From Caulochytrium protostelioides (taxonomy: Eukaryota > Chytridiomycota > Caulochytriomycetes > Caulochytriales > Caulochytriaceae), in contig ML014362.1 of NCBI GenBank assembly GCA_003615045.1, positions 1-22,001 on the forward strand: a stretch of DNA of 22,001 bases, given 5' to 3'. A program made the translations under genes and the position numbers. Of this stretch, positions 9,301 through 16,597 are shown piece by piece. Under the pieces are notes generated by a model. That model worked only from the letters and a program-made list of their open reading frames with translations, had not been told where the DNA came from and ran no database searches. How positions within the stretch are numbered: the first letter of the stretch is position 1; every line of letters begins with the position of its first letter.

Positions 9301-11442
9301 CAAGACTAAGCGGCGGCGCGCGGCATGGTCGGCGGCGAGCTGGGCCGCGCGGTCGTGCTCGGCCTGCTGCTCGGCCTGCTGCTCGGCCGTGAGCTGGCGG
9401 TAGGCCTCGCGCATGGCGCGGGTGCTGGCGTCCGGGTCGGCCGCATCGGTGAGCGCTGCAGCGTCGGCGGCCACAAAGTCGAGCAAGGTTTTGGGCGGCG
9501 GAAGCGCGGGGTCGGCGCTCGGCGGGGGCCGCGGCGGGGACGCCGGGACGTACTCGACGCCGAGCTTCTGGGCCTCGGACTGCTCGATGCGCTCCTTGAT
9601 GGCGTTGCGCGCGTCGCGGCGACGGCGCTTGCGCCGCATCTCGGCGCGCTCGCGCTTATGCTTGGCCATGAGCCGGAGCGCGTCGTGCAGCGCCAGGAAC
9701 GTGAACTCGCCGATGCCCTTGGTGCGCTTCGCCATCTTGAGGCCGCTCATGCTGCCGCCCGTGATGACGCCGCCGGTCGTGATGAGGGCGAGGCCGCCGG
9801 CGCTACCCATGAAGGCGCCGACGCCGGTCCCTGCCGAGACGCCGAGGGTCGTGAGGGCGGCGCCGATGCCGGCGCCGATGAAAGGCGCCGCCAGGCCCGC
9901 GGTTAGACCGATCATGGCGCCGCCGGCGACGGTCGCGAGGCCCATGAACAGCCAGCGGTTCTTGCCGTCGCGCTGGTTGCGCTTGGTGACGGTCTCGGCA
10001 TTCGGCTCGGCGATGTGCGCGTCGGTCCCATCGGAGAGCCGCAGCTGCTGCGCGATCGTGTTCTCCAGCTGCAGCACGTCCTCCCACGGCACCTGCAGTT
10101 CGTCGGCGACAAACCGCAGCATCGCGCGCGACCGCGCGTCGTAGTGCCCGTCGCAGATCGACAGGATGTACAGGTGCGACAGGATGGTATAGCGGATATC
10201 GGACGGCCCATTGCCGTCTGCGAGGACGCCGCCATCGGGTTGGACGCCGTCGCGGCCGGTGTCGGGGCCATCACTGACGCCGGCGGGTGCGGCATCGGCG
10301 ACCGCAGCAGCAGCATCGGCGTCAGCGTCGGTATCGGCGTCGGCGTCATCGTCATCCTCCGGCACGGGCAGCCGGTGGTCGAGCGCATACTGGACGGCGG
10401 CCTGCTTGCGCGCTTGCGCCTGCTGGAAGCGCTCGGCCTCGCGGCGCACGTCGCGGATCACGGTGGCGGAGAGGTCGGCGGGCTCGAGGCCGTGCTCGGC
10501 CATGTTGCGGATCATGCGCTGCTCGGCCTCGGGCACGTCGAGAAAGACAAACAGCTTCTCCAGGAATGGCTGCGCCCAGCGGTCGTAGCTGGCGGCGGCG
10601 TGCTTCGCCTGCGCCAGCCGCGTCTTGCGGTGGTGCATCACGCTCAGGTAGCAGAGCCCCACGTACGCCATCTTGTGCGAGTCGCTGAACACCGACTGGA
10701 TCGAGGCCATCTTGGCGGATTTCGACACGGGCTGGAACCGGCTGCCGCTGCTGCTGCTGCCGGCGACGCCGCCGCCGCCGCCGCCCGCCGAGGAGCGGCC
10801 CGAGGCCGGCGCCGACGGCACGGCCACGCTGCTGCCGCGCGGCGATGCCGCGCTTCCCGGCGGCACCGGCGACGTTGAACCGCTGGCGGCGCCAGCGCCC
10901 GCGCTCTGCGGATTCAGGCCGAGGCCCAGGGACGACAGCGTGACGGCTGCCGCTGCGCTGCCGGTCGGCGCGCCGATGCCGATGCCGCCGCCGAGGGCTG
11001 CCGACGACGAGGTCGACGAGCGCGGTGAGGCCGCGATCTCGGACAGATTGCCGCCCATCGAGGAGGTGACGGAGCCCGTGGGGGTGCCGAGATGGGCGGG
11101 CGGCGTCACGGCGACGTCGCCGGCGCGGTACGGCGAGACGGGGGTGGCGGCGCGGGCGTAGGCGGCCGCCGGGGCCGCGAGCGGCGCCATGGCGGGCCGT
11201 GGTCCCGCGCCGATCGGCGAGAGGACGCCCGGGCTGCCGCCGCTGCGGCCGCCGTCGCCGCCGAGGACCGCGGGGGTGGTCGCTGCCGACGCGCTATAGT
11301 GATGCCGGGACGGTGGCCGATCGATCCGCGGCGACGTCGCTGCAGATGCAGATGCAGATGCGGATGTTGAAGCCGTGGCGGCCGAGGCAAGCGGTATAAG
11401 CGACGGGCGCGGGGGACCGGCATCGCCCGGTGGGGACGCCAT
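6376..11442 (-). CDS. DUF726 (Mil1/TMCO4-family) alpha/beta-hydrolase-like membrane protein
   Basis: Member of the DUF726 family that includes yeast Mil1 (YFL034W) and human TMCO4. Mil1 is known to bind the AP-1 clathrin adaptor machinery. Length is 1688 aa in one exon, longer than either relative because of low-complexity inserts. The ATG at 11442 has a strong context (GCGATGG). Residues 1-230 are Ser/Ala/Pro-rich. About 255-480 is a helical domain with an Asp-rich insert. About 495-571 is a Gly/Ala-rich membrane segment (GLATVAGGAMIGLTAG). About 600-1120 is mostly disordered, with QAEQQ repeats and a 12-base repeat giving SAPA units. The hydrolase part follows, with nucleophile motif GFSLG (S1281), D1339 in NDWVLG and H1380 in GHLEYR, so the triad looks complete. 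A charged coiled coil spans about 1411-1452, followed by a disordered tail. Known: family position; inferred: lipase-like activity. Confidence 0.93.
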   Translation of the reverse strand: MASPPGDAGPPRPSLIPLASAATASTSASASASAATSPRIDRPPSRHHYSASAATTPAVLGGDGGRSGGSPGVLSPIGAGPRPAMAPLAAPAAAYARAATPVSPYRAGDVAVTPPAHLGTPTGSVTSSMGGNLSEIAASPRSSTSSSAALGGGIGIGAPTGSAAAAVTLSSLGLGLNPQSAGAGAASGSTSPVPPGSAASPRGSSVAVPSAPASGRSSAGGGGGGVAGSSSSGSRFQPVSKSAKMASIQSVFSDSHKMAYVGLCYLSVMHHRKTRLAQAKHAAASYDRWAQPFLEKLFVFLDVPEAEQRMIRNMAEHGLEPADLSATVIRDVRREAERFQQAQARKQAAVQYALDHRLPVPEDDDDADADTDADADAAAAVADAAPAGVSDGPDTGRDGVQPDGGVLADGNGPSDIRYTILSHLYILSICDGHYDARSRAMLRFVADELQVPWEDVLQLENTIAQQLRLSDGTDAHIAEPNAETVTKRNQRDGKNRWLFMGLATVAGGAMIGLTAGLAAPFIGAGIGAALTTLGVSAGTGVGAFMGSAGGLALITTGGVITGGSMSGLKMAKRTKGIGEFTFLALHDALRLMAKHKRERAEMRRKRRRRDARNAIKERIEQSEAQKLGVEYVPASPPRPPPSADPALPPPKTLLDFVAADAAALTDAADPDASTRAMREAYRQLTAEQQAEQQAEHDRAAQLAADHAARRRLVLERKQMIQSRIDSVVAHGAYESGAAGDGAVPPALGPGLPPASAPAASPAASPGAFHFGTTHPDALPDRRATDQPAAAVVDPDAAPRPALSRSAVSSPRPPSGRSMAGRPTPSSLAIPPRPGIHPAGLSGVGPVRSFSTPTQSSPRVALPLAISTPRVGSIPAMTTSAHPVPSAPAPPSGPTDGRTTAAALRAPPLPPDAPPPPSVRSSVPLVSASASAFEASTLSSPTFSADLSESASPPPSQPASAPASAPASAPASAARLARPAPAGERSPTSKDTDTCATVLFDAPDLSGGGSSGGHRGLARPAAAVAAPMTMLSPEITVDAIAAADAAGGALGAPRDASRLEGAATAAPAPMGILDPASQYALEQELDDLVSTVNGDGLGVVPTGPDGQPVRPGYGESLLSDEEEADRFLSPDERAARRAARKAQRDEEQRLTRQTHVLITIAGWITYGEDDFTLPFSLLRRGLYGDQYSLVWESQALQDLGSALRLLVSEIAGFIFQQGLHATLLPVLMAGLTGPLWMLKLTYLMDNPWGIGLSKAKKAGRLLADTLMQNVQGSRPVTLIGFSLGARVIFNCLEELAAHNAYGLVESCYIYGCPVMAGTQEWRRVTSVVAGRFVNGYLQNDWVLGVLYRASNAAWNTVAGLRPIMDVPGVENLCLDGIINGHLEYRVGMPKILKASGFAVTGDSFEDVDDEMRREKEALQAEREREKAEALAAKAAKQKAKQELALRHAAETERLRIMRNAALRNSQAAAAARGGGSTAAGSSTSGWFRRRVPPPATPTVAAPDAPAAAAAARSPMIMSAQPSLAGLTINGHTPPAGTMDALLDAFWQPRELESSMPPLVIGLDGEADSSPPAAAPLSAPAPLSAPTPLGHPEFAAPSAVPEGTAPETAFVSALASAAGSGRDAAPPALPPPLEPTPPAWTPTWPKQDAPLPPIPGTVDAAAPATTAAVDALAGDVQARLQLSPGADAAS
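8531..8566. repeat. coding 12-bp tandem repeat, 3 copies
   Basis: GACGCGGGGGCG is repeated three times perfectly, with a partial fourth unit. Inside the DUF726 gene it encodes SAPA repeats in a disordered linker. Confidence 0.85.
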
Positions 11443-11666
11443 CGCGGCGGCGGCCGAGGAGATAGCGCAGCCAATGAGCGGCGGCCGGAAGGGAGAATCG
11501 AGGCGTCAGCGGGGAAAGCGAGTCGCGCAAAGCACCCGCAGCGCGGCGCGGCGGGAGGACGGCGTCCGCGTCAGCAGCAGACGTCCGCGAGGCGTGGACG
11601 GCATGCGCTGGGACGGCGCGCTATGCGGGCGAACACGTGCGCTGGCAATCGCGGCCTGAGCGTGCC

Positions 11667-11668
<2 letters not shown>

Positions 11669-11719
<51 letters not shown>
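11669..11719. repeat. (CGG)17 trinucleotide repeat
   Basis: Seventeen uninterrupted CGG units, about 230 bases upstream of the DUF726 start codon (CCG on the sense strand of that gene), in probable promoter or leader sequence. Pure runs of this length tend to be length-polymorphic. Confidence 0.95.
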
Positions 11720-11720
<1 letters not shown>

Positions 11721-12164
11721 ACCCGCGTCCGCGGCGGCAGCCTTTCAGCGATACCGACAGCAGCAGCGACAACAGCGACAGCGACGGCCGATCGTGCACC
11801 GGCGGTCCGGCTCGTCGACAGCGCCCAGCGGCGGTGGCGGCGGGGGGAGGAGGCCGCGGATCGCGACGGAGGCCGCCCGGAACGCGGAAGCGACGGAAGG
11901 GCACGTGGCACACGCGCAGGGCATGCGCAGGGCCGGCTCGAGGCAGGCGCGGCAGGCACCGTCGAGTCACGCCGTCTCGGAGCGGCGATCCTTGGCCTAG
12001 TGGCGCCTTCGCAGCAGACGGCGCGACGGGCGCCTCCCGCGCCGGCAGCGCCACGACCCGCCGCCGCCTGCCGCCGTCGCCCGCCGCCGTCGCCACCGTG
12101 GACACTTGACGTCCGTGACGGTCGCCGCGTGGTGGGAAGCACGACGACCCGCGGTGCGAGACGA

Positions 12165-12230
12165 AGGCCGCCGCCGCCGCCGTCGCCGCCGTCGCCGTCG
12201 CCGCCGTCGCCGCCGGCGCCGCCGGCCCTT
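12165..12230. repeat. interrupted GCC/GTC triplet tract
   Basis: A tract of GCC triplets with regular GTC interruptions, non-coding. It is bounded approximately by eye. Confidence 0.7.
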
Positions 12231-12333
12231 CGCCGTCGACGCACGCGGGTTGCGGCGGCTGCCCGCTACGGCGGCGCGAGGCGGGCGAAGGAGGGCCCCA
12301 CCACGCGCCGGCCGCCGCCAGCCGCGGCTTCCG

Positions 12334-12357
12334 GTGCCGGTGCCGGTGCCGGTGCCG
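12334..12357. repeat. (GGTGCC)4 hexanucleotide repeat
   Basis: About four tandem GGTGCC/GTGCCG units in the gene-free region between the DUF726 gene and the low-GC island. Confidence 0.7.
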
Positions 12358-12727
12358 ATCGAGTCGCGTGGCCGCCGGAGCGCCAGTTCGGCTTCTGCTT
12401 CGGGGTCGCGCCATGCGCATTCACCACGCGTGCGTCCGCAGCACGACGAGGTATGAACGCGCGAGAGCAAAAGCAAGCGCCGTTACCGGTGGCGTTAGCG
12501 GCGGTCTCCGCTGGCGTCTTCCATGCCCGGCGCTTGCCGTCATCACAGCCAGGGGAGCCTGCCCGGGCTGATGATGCCACCACCGCCATCCTCCCACCAC
12601 CGCCATCCTACGGGACCGTGCTCTCTCGGCGATGTCGGCCACTGACACTCGTCGTTGGCAAGCACGAGGCTCGTATGAAGGGCATCGACACGGATGGGTA
12701 TGATTTGACGTCAAAGAGCATCGTAAG

Positions 12728-13015
12728 ATGTGTATTATAAACCAAGACGAGCTGACTTTCCCTGGAGAGGGAGCCCCCGGAGAGACCCCCAATTACGAGT
12801 ACTCCCTGATTACTCCGGAATCTCAGCGAAGCCATCTGGCACAGGGCCCGTTTTCCTCGCCACCATCGATAGTCAATTACGGGTTGCATGACGATCTCAT
12901 TCTGGGTGGACGTCCTGTTGATGAGCTCTCGGATCATAGCGTTGAGCCGGGGACTTTCCCGGCTTTTTATTTTGACGATGAACCGAAATATCCTGTGGAC
13001 GCCTATGATACGTAA
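12728..13015 (+). CDS. small Asp/Tyr/Pro-rich reading frame in a low-GC island
   Basis: I do not recognise this 95-residue frame. It starts at ATG 12728, with an in-frame stop just upstream at 12701. It has no signal peptide or membrane helix and is rich in Asp, Glu, Pro and Tyr (DELSDHSVEPG, FYFDDEPKYP). Its GC content is well below the flanks, like the 1264-2727 gene. After its stop, a second stretch in another frame (13036-13173) encodes the related YDLSNHGFESESS and ends at a TAA. An AATAAA follows. The pair may be the last exon of a larger gene, a frame-disrupted repeat protein, or a gene relic. A real transcript end is suggested by the poly(A) signal. Coding status is uncertain. Confidence 0.35.
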   Translation: MCIINQDELTFPGEGAPGETPNYEYSLITPESQRSHLAQGPFSSPPSIVNYGLHDDLILGGRPVDELSDHSVEPGTFPAFYFDDEPKYPVDAYDT

Positions 13016-13129
13016 TGATACCTACGAGGCGCGCCTATGATCTCTCAAATCATGGCTTTGAGTCGGAGAGCTCCCTAGCTCCGTCTTATTTGCACGATAA
13101 TCTGCAGCCGAACAGGAATTACTATCCCT
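12926..13129. repeat. diverged tandem duplication in the low-GC island
   Basis: Bases from 12926 (CTCTCGGATCATAGCGTTGAG) and from 13042 (CTCTCAAATCATGGCTTTGAG) align over about 70-85 bases with scattered changes. The encoded peptides correspond: DELSDHSVEPG versus YDLSNHGFESE. The two units are now in different frames. Confidence 0.6.
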
Positions 13130-13185
13130 CTGAGGCCGGACCCTCGATCTCCCTACCCACATATGTGTCTTAACGACGTGGTTTC

Positions 13186-13191
13186 AATAAA
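13186..13191 (+). promoter_or_regulatory. poly(A) signal AATAAA
   Basis: A canonical AATAAA hexamer lies about 12 bases after the TAA that closes the second unit of the low-GC island, in TTTCAATAAAGC. It supports a plus-strand transcript ending here. Confidence 0.5.
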
Positions 13192-13295
13192 GCAACCAAA
13201 GGGACTTTGTAGCCGGTGCGAAAGGTTTTGTAAAGGCTTGACCATATCACGATAGACATGTTATCCCCCTCGTCAGTTGGAACCTGAGCCGATAG

Positions 13296-14052
13296 CAGTA
13301 CTATGCGAAAGCCGGCATGGAATTTGCCCATAAGCAGTCAGAGACCTGGCAGCGCTGTCTCAAGGAGCCGCTGCAGCAGCGGCCGGAGGTCAGCATCAAA
13401 GGCACAGTGCCCCCCGCGCACCGCCGAATCCTGGAGGTGTGGCTCGCCACGTATGAGCCGCTATAGGTCGAGTTCCTGAAGCTGGGCACGCCAGCGCATG
13501 CGGTTGTATAGCGCCAAGCAGCGCGTGTTTGCCAAGTTCATGAACCGCGTCGCCAAGGAGGCGGCCACGGAGATGGCACCCGTCGTCGCTGATTGATGGT
13601 TGCCTATGGGGCCTCCAAGTTTGCCCCCGGCGGCAAGGGCGAGATGTCGTTTCCAACCGCTCGCGCGTACCAGGCGTGCGCCCAGCGGTTCCGCACCGTT
13701 GTAGTCGACGAGTTCCGGACGACCCAGGTGCATGCCGAGTCGAATCAGGTCCTAACAAAGACAAAAATCCGGGACGGTCGTGCCAACATTTCGCGCGTCC
13801 CAGGCGGGCGCCTCCCCGGCCGCGCCAACGCCAGTCGACCCGGCCCGCAAGGGAACCGTGATCCGAAAGCTGCTGTGGTATGAAGCCACCCACGTCAATG
13901 AAGCCACCCACAGCAAGTTTGTATACTGCGACCTCAATGTCGTGTTGAACATCCGACGCTGCCTGGCCTTACCCGAAAGGCCGATAGCGCTGTGCCGCAA
14001 CGCGGAGCAGACCAGGCTGCGGTCCGTGGTCGGCAAAGTCATCCGATACTGA
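13296..14052 (+). mobile_element. Fanzor-like (eukaryotic TnpB) gene remnant, broken
   Basis: This longer remnant is of the same family as 1-302. In order it shows YYAKAGMEFAHKQSETWQ, a helical stretch with LYSAKQRVFAKFMN, AYGASKFAPGGKGE, VVVDEFRTTQVHAESN, LLWYEATH, and finally the RuvC-III block FVYCDLNVVLNIRRC and a terminus GKVIRY before TGA. The order matches the C-terminal half of TnpB/Fanzor proteins, including the Asp and Asn of the DxNxxxNI motif. It is spread over more than one frame with several stops, so it is inactive. The N-terminal half of a full-length Fanzor is not evident. The TnpB CxxC zinc-ribbon cysteines are absent: both copies have HAESN where cysteines are expected. I saw no terminal repeats, so the carrier transposon is unknown. 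It lies tail-to-tail with the Yrb30-like gene. Confidence 0.8.
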
Positions 14053-14193
14053 ACCGAATGCGCGTCTGCTTCAAGGGGACCCCTGGGAGGCACCACCGAA
14101 GATTAGTGTGCGCGTTGGGTCAATCTATGGACGACCGCGTTACACTCTATAAACAACGCATCAGCGAGCCAGTGAAGGCCTGCGGCACGGCCG

Positions 14194-16107
14194 TCACCGT
14201 ACGGACGGGCTGGCCTGCTCGGATGGACTCTGAGGGTTGCGGCGCGGGCGAAGCACTGCGGATGCCGCCGTCGCCGACGCCGCCGTCGCCGACGCCGCGG
14301 CGGCCGACGCGTCGCCATGGCCAGCGGCATCGTTGATCAGATGCAGATTGAGGCTCGCATCCGACAGACTGAGGTGGGCGCGCTGCTCGCGCTGCTCGAT
14401 GCTGGCGAGGCGCAGCACATACTCGAGCAGGGCGAGGGCGCTGAGCGGGAGGCGGCGGCGGGTGGCGGCGCTGACGGCCGCGGGCGTGGTCCAGTCGGCG
14501 CCCTGCGCCCGCGCCTCGCTCGACGGGTCCGTCACGCTGTCGTACACGGACGCGTCGCCCGCGTCGCCGACCATCGCGCGCCAGGTCGCCGGTGTCAAGT
14601 CGTCCAGCTTCGACGCCGCCGCTGCAACTGCCGCCTCGGAGGCCGGCGGCGGGGACGCCGTCGGCTTCGCTGCCGTCGGAGCCGCCGAACGGGGTGGGCG
14701 GCCCTTCTCGTCGCCGCCGTCGCCAGCACCATCGTCGTCATGATCGGAAGCGGCGCTGTCGAAGGAATCCTCGGACGCGTCGTCGTCCGTGACGACGACC
14801 GGCACTGCATCGTCCGGCGCCAGCAGCTCCAACGCGAGCCAGTCGACGGCCGCCGCGGCCGACGCGGTGGCGGGCGTCGTGGGCGCGCTTGCCGTCGACG
14901 TCGATGGCGGTGCCTGCGTCTTGATCACCAGCACGGGCCGCGTGCTGTCGGGAATCCGGAGGAGCTGCCCGCTGGAGGTATAGAAGAGACGCGCCACGTC
15001 GGCGAGCGAAATGTGGCGACGGTAGCGCGGCGCGAGCACGGCGCCCGCGGTCGACCCGTCGGCCGCGACGTCGGTGTCGTTGCCGTCGTCGGTGTCGTGA
15101 ACAAACCCGTCGTCCAGGTCTTGCAGGATCCACAGCGCGTAATCATACTCTTTCGGAGGCGTCCGCTTGACGGCGGCGGCCGCGTCGTCGTCGGCATCGG
15201 CTGGGCCGAGGGCCGGCGGCGGCTGTGAGAGCCGGACGACCTGCGCGATCGCGCGCGGGAACTTCTCCTGCCAGGTCCAGTCGGGCCCGTGGCGGCGGCG
15301 GGAGCCGTGAAAGAGCGCGTAAAGCTTGACGGGGAAGCGGGGGCCGACGGGCACGGCGAGCAGCGCGTCGCGGCCGACGACGCCGGCGAGCGGCACGCGG
15401 AAGGGTCCGCGCGCCGCGGGCACGCGGTCGAACGCGCGGGCCGCGTCCACGAGGAACGCCGACGCGCGCAGCAGCCGCGACGGCGCGATGCCCGCCGGCA
15501 GCCGGTCCGTCACGTGGGCGTCCGACGCCTGCAGCGCGAGCTGCAGGTACGGCACGAGCGCCTCGAGACGGTCGAGCACGGCCTGCATCTCGGCGTTGAG
15601 GTGCCGGGGCGCCGACGGGACGGCAGCCGCGGCCATGGCGTCGACGTACGCGTCGCTCGAGTCGTGCCCGAGGCGGTCGAGGTCGCGCCGCACGCCGTCG
15701 GCCTCCGCGAGCACCGCCGCGATCGCCGGGTGGCCGCCGTGCGCCGCAATCGAGTCGCACAGATCAATCGCCGGCGTCACGATCGCGAGCTTCATGGCGA
15801 GCCGCGCCTGCAGCCGCGCCAGCGTCGCGGCGTCGGCCGCGGCCGCGGCGTCCACAGGGCCCTCAGCCGCGTCGGCGTCGGCGTCGGCCGCGGCGTGAGC
15901 GGCCACGCCATGGGGGGACTTAGACCGCTTCACGGCCGATCCGGCGGCGGCGGCGGTGGCAGGCTTCTTGGCGAGCAGGGTCTTGAGCTCCGGGCTGTCG
16001 ACGTAGTCGGAGATCCGCTGCACCGCGAGGCGCGTCGCATACCCGAACGCGGCCTTGCCGATGACCGAGGCGCCGGAGATGGCCAATTTAGAGAAGAGGT
16101 CGTCCAT
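14194..16107 (-). CDS. Yrb30-like RanGTP-binding protein
   Basis: Matches the fungal Ran-binding family typified by yeast Yrb30, a RanGTP-binding protein that inhibits RanGAP-stimulated hydrolysis. Length is 637 aa in one exon. The start MDDLFSKLAISG at 16107 has an ideal context (GCCGCCATGG); the frame extends upstream only through a non-ATG start and an Arg-rich non-conserved stretch. Recognisable parts are the N-terminal helix (residues 1-37, ISDYVD), the helical segment LQARLAMKLAIVTPAIDL near 97-115, the basic block LYALFHGSRRRHGPDW near 265-280 with WQEKFPRAIAQVVRLSQ after it, and DYALWILQDLDD near 320. Acidic and Ala-rich inserts (about 290-310, 330-350 and 440-520) are probably disordered. 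The assignment is from memory of the family pattern. Confidence 0.82.
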   Translation of the reverse strand: MDDLFSKLAISGASVIGKAAFGYATRLAVQRISDYVDSPELKTLLAKKPATAAAAGSAVKRSKSPHGVAAHAAADADADAAEGPVDAAAAADAATLARLQARLAMKLAIVTPAIDLCDSIAAHGGHPAIAAVLAEADGVRRDLDRLGHDSSDAYVDAMAAAAVPSAPRHLNAEMQAVLDRLEALVPYLQLALQASDAHVTDRLPAGIAPSRLLRASAFLVDAARAFDRVPAARGPFRVPLAGVVGRDALLAVPVGPRFPVKLYALFHGSRRRHGPDWTWQEKFPRAIAQVVRLSQPPPALGPADADDDAAAAVKRTPPKEYDYALWILQDLDDGFVHDTDDGNDTDVAADGSTAGAVLAPRYRRHISLADVARLFYTSSGQLLRIPDSTRPVLVIKTQAPPSTSTASAPTTPATASAAAAVDWLALELLAPDDAVPVVVTDDDASEDSFDSAASDHDDDGAGDGGDEKGRPPRSAAPTAAKPTASPPPASEAAVAAAASKLDDLTPATWRAMVGDAGDASVYDSVTDPSSEARAQGADWTTPAAVSAATRRRLPLSALALLEYVLRLASIEQREQRAHLSLSDASLNLHLINDAAGHGDASAAAASATAASATAASAVLRPRRNPQSPSEQASPSVR

Positions 16108-16399
16108 GGCGGCCGTCGGTCGAAACGCGCGAGAGCGGCACCGTCGGGTCGAGAGGATCACGCGATGGGGACCAGCCGTGGGAAGGCAGCAGCGGCGGCG
16201 AGACGGCGCCGTCGTCAGCTCGTGGCTGCAGGCCGCGGCGACGACCACGCGGAGACCGGCGCGCAACGCTCGTGCAGCGCGTCTGGCGTGCAGTATGCCC
16301 GTGGATCAACCGAAACAGGGCCACCGAAACAGGGTCGCAGATAGATCGACCAACCGACAGATCGCGGGCGCGCCGTGGGCCGCGCGTCGTCCTTCCACT

Positions 16400-16432
<33 letters not shown>

Positions 16433-16597
16433 ATCGCCATCGCCATCGCTGCGGGGGTCCACCCGGCACACCCACGGACCCGCGGCCGCCCCAGCTCCCG
16501 CCAGTGAAACGTCTCGCTGCAAAGCCACACCAGGGGCGCGCCCTCGCCCTCGGGCTGCGCCACCCGACGGCCGATCGATACGCCGCGGCCACAAGCG
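16108..16597. other. spacer between Ku80 stop and Yrb30-like start
   Basis: This should hold the 3' end of the Ku80 transcript and the promoter of the Yrb30-like gene, both on the minus strand. It contains the hexamer array at 16401-16448 and a doubled CCGAAACAGGG near 16310-16335. No gene is seen. Confidence 0.5.
16401..16448. repeat. (CCGTCG)5(CCATCG)3 hexamer array
   Basis: Five CCGTCG units run directly into three CCATCG units, perfect apart from the one-base switch. Non-coding, between two minus-strand genes and about 300 bases upstream of the Yrb30-like ATG. Confidence 0.9.

Larger units (their letters stand above)
11443..12727. other. gene-free triplet-rich region upstream of DUF726
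   Basis: This presumably holds the promoter and 5' leader of the DUF726 gene. It contains (CGG)17 at 11669-11719, interrupted GCC/GTC triplets near 12165-12230 and (GGTGCC)4 near 12334-12357. A plus-strand frame of 367 codons crosses it (11637-12740) but consists of poly-Gly, Arg and Pro runs with no recognisable domain. I treat that as a by-product of the repeats. Confidence 0.55.

Noticed and set aside
11669-12357. Repeats considered as a CRISPR array
   Set aside because: The units are simple triplets and hexamers without spacers, and the window is eukaryotic.
11637-12740. 367-codon plus-strand frame with poly-Gly
   Set aside because: Built from the CGG repeat and Arg/Pro triplet runs, with no recognisable protein feature and no support as a gene.
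16108-16266. Upstream extension of the Yrb30-like frame
   Set aside because: It would start at a non-ATG codon and is Arg/Cys-rich. The ATG at 16107 has an ideal context and begins the conserved part.
15289-16344. 351-codon plus-strand open frame
   Set aside because: Antisense to the Yrb30-like gene, with composition typical of a GC-rich shadow.
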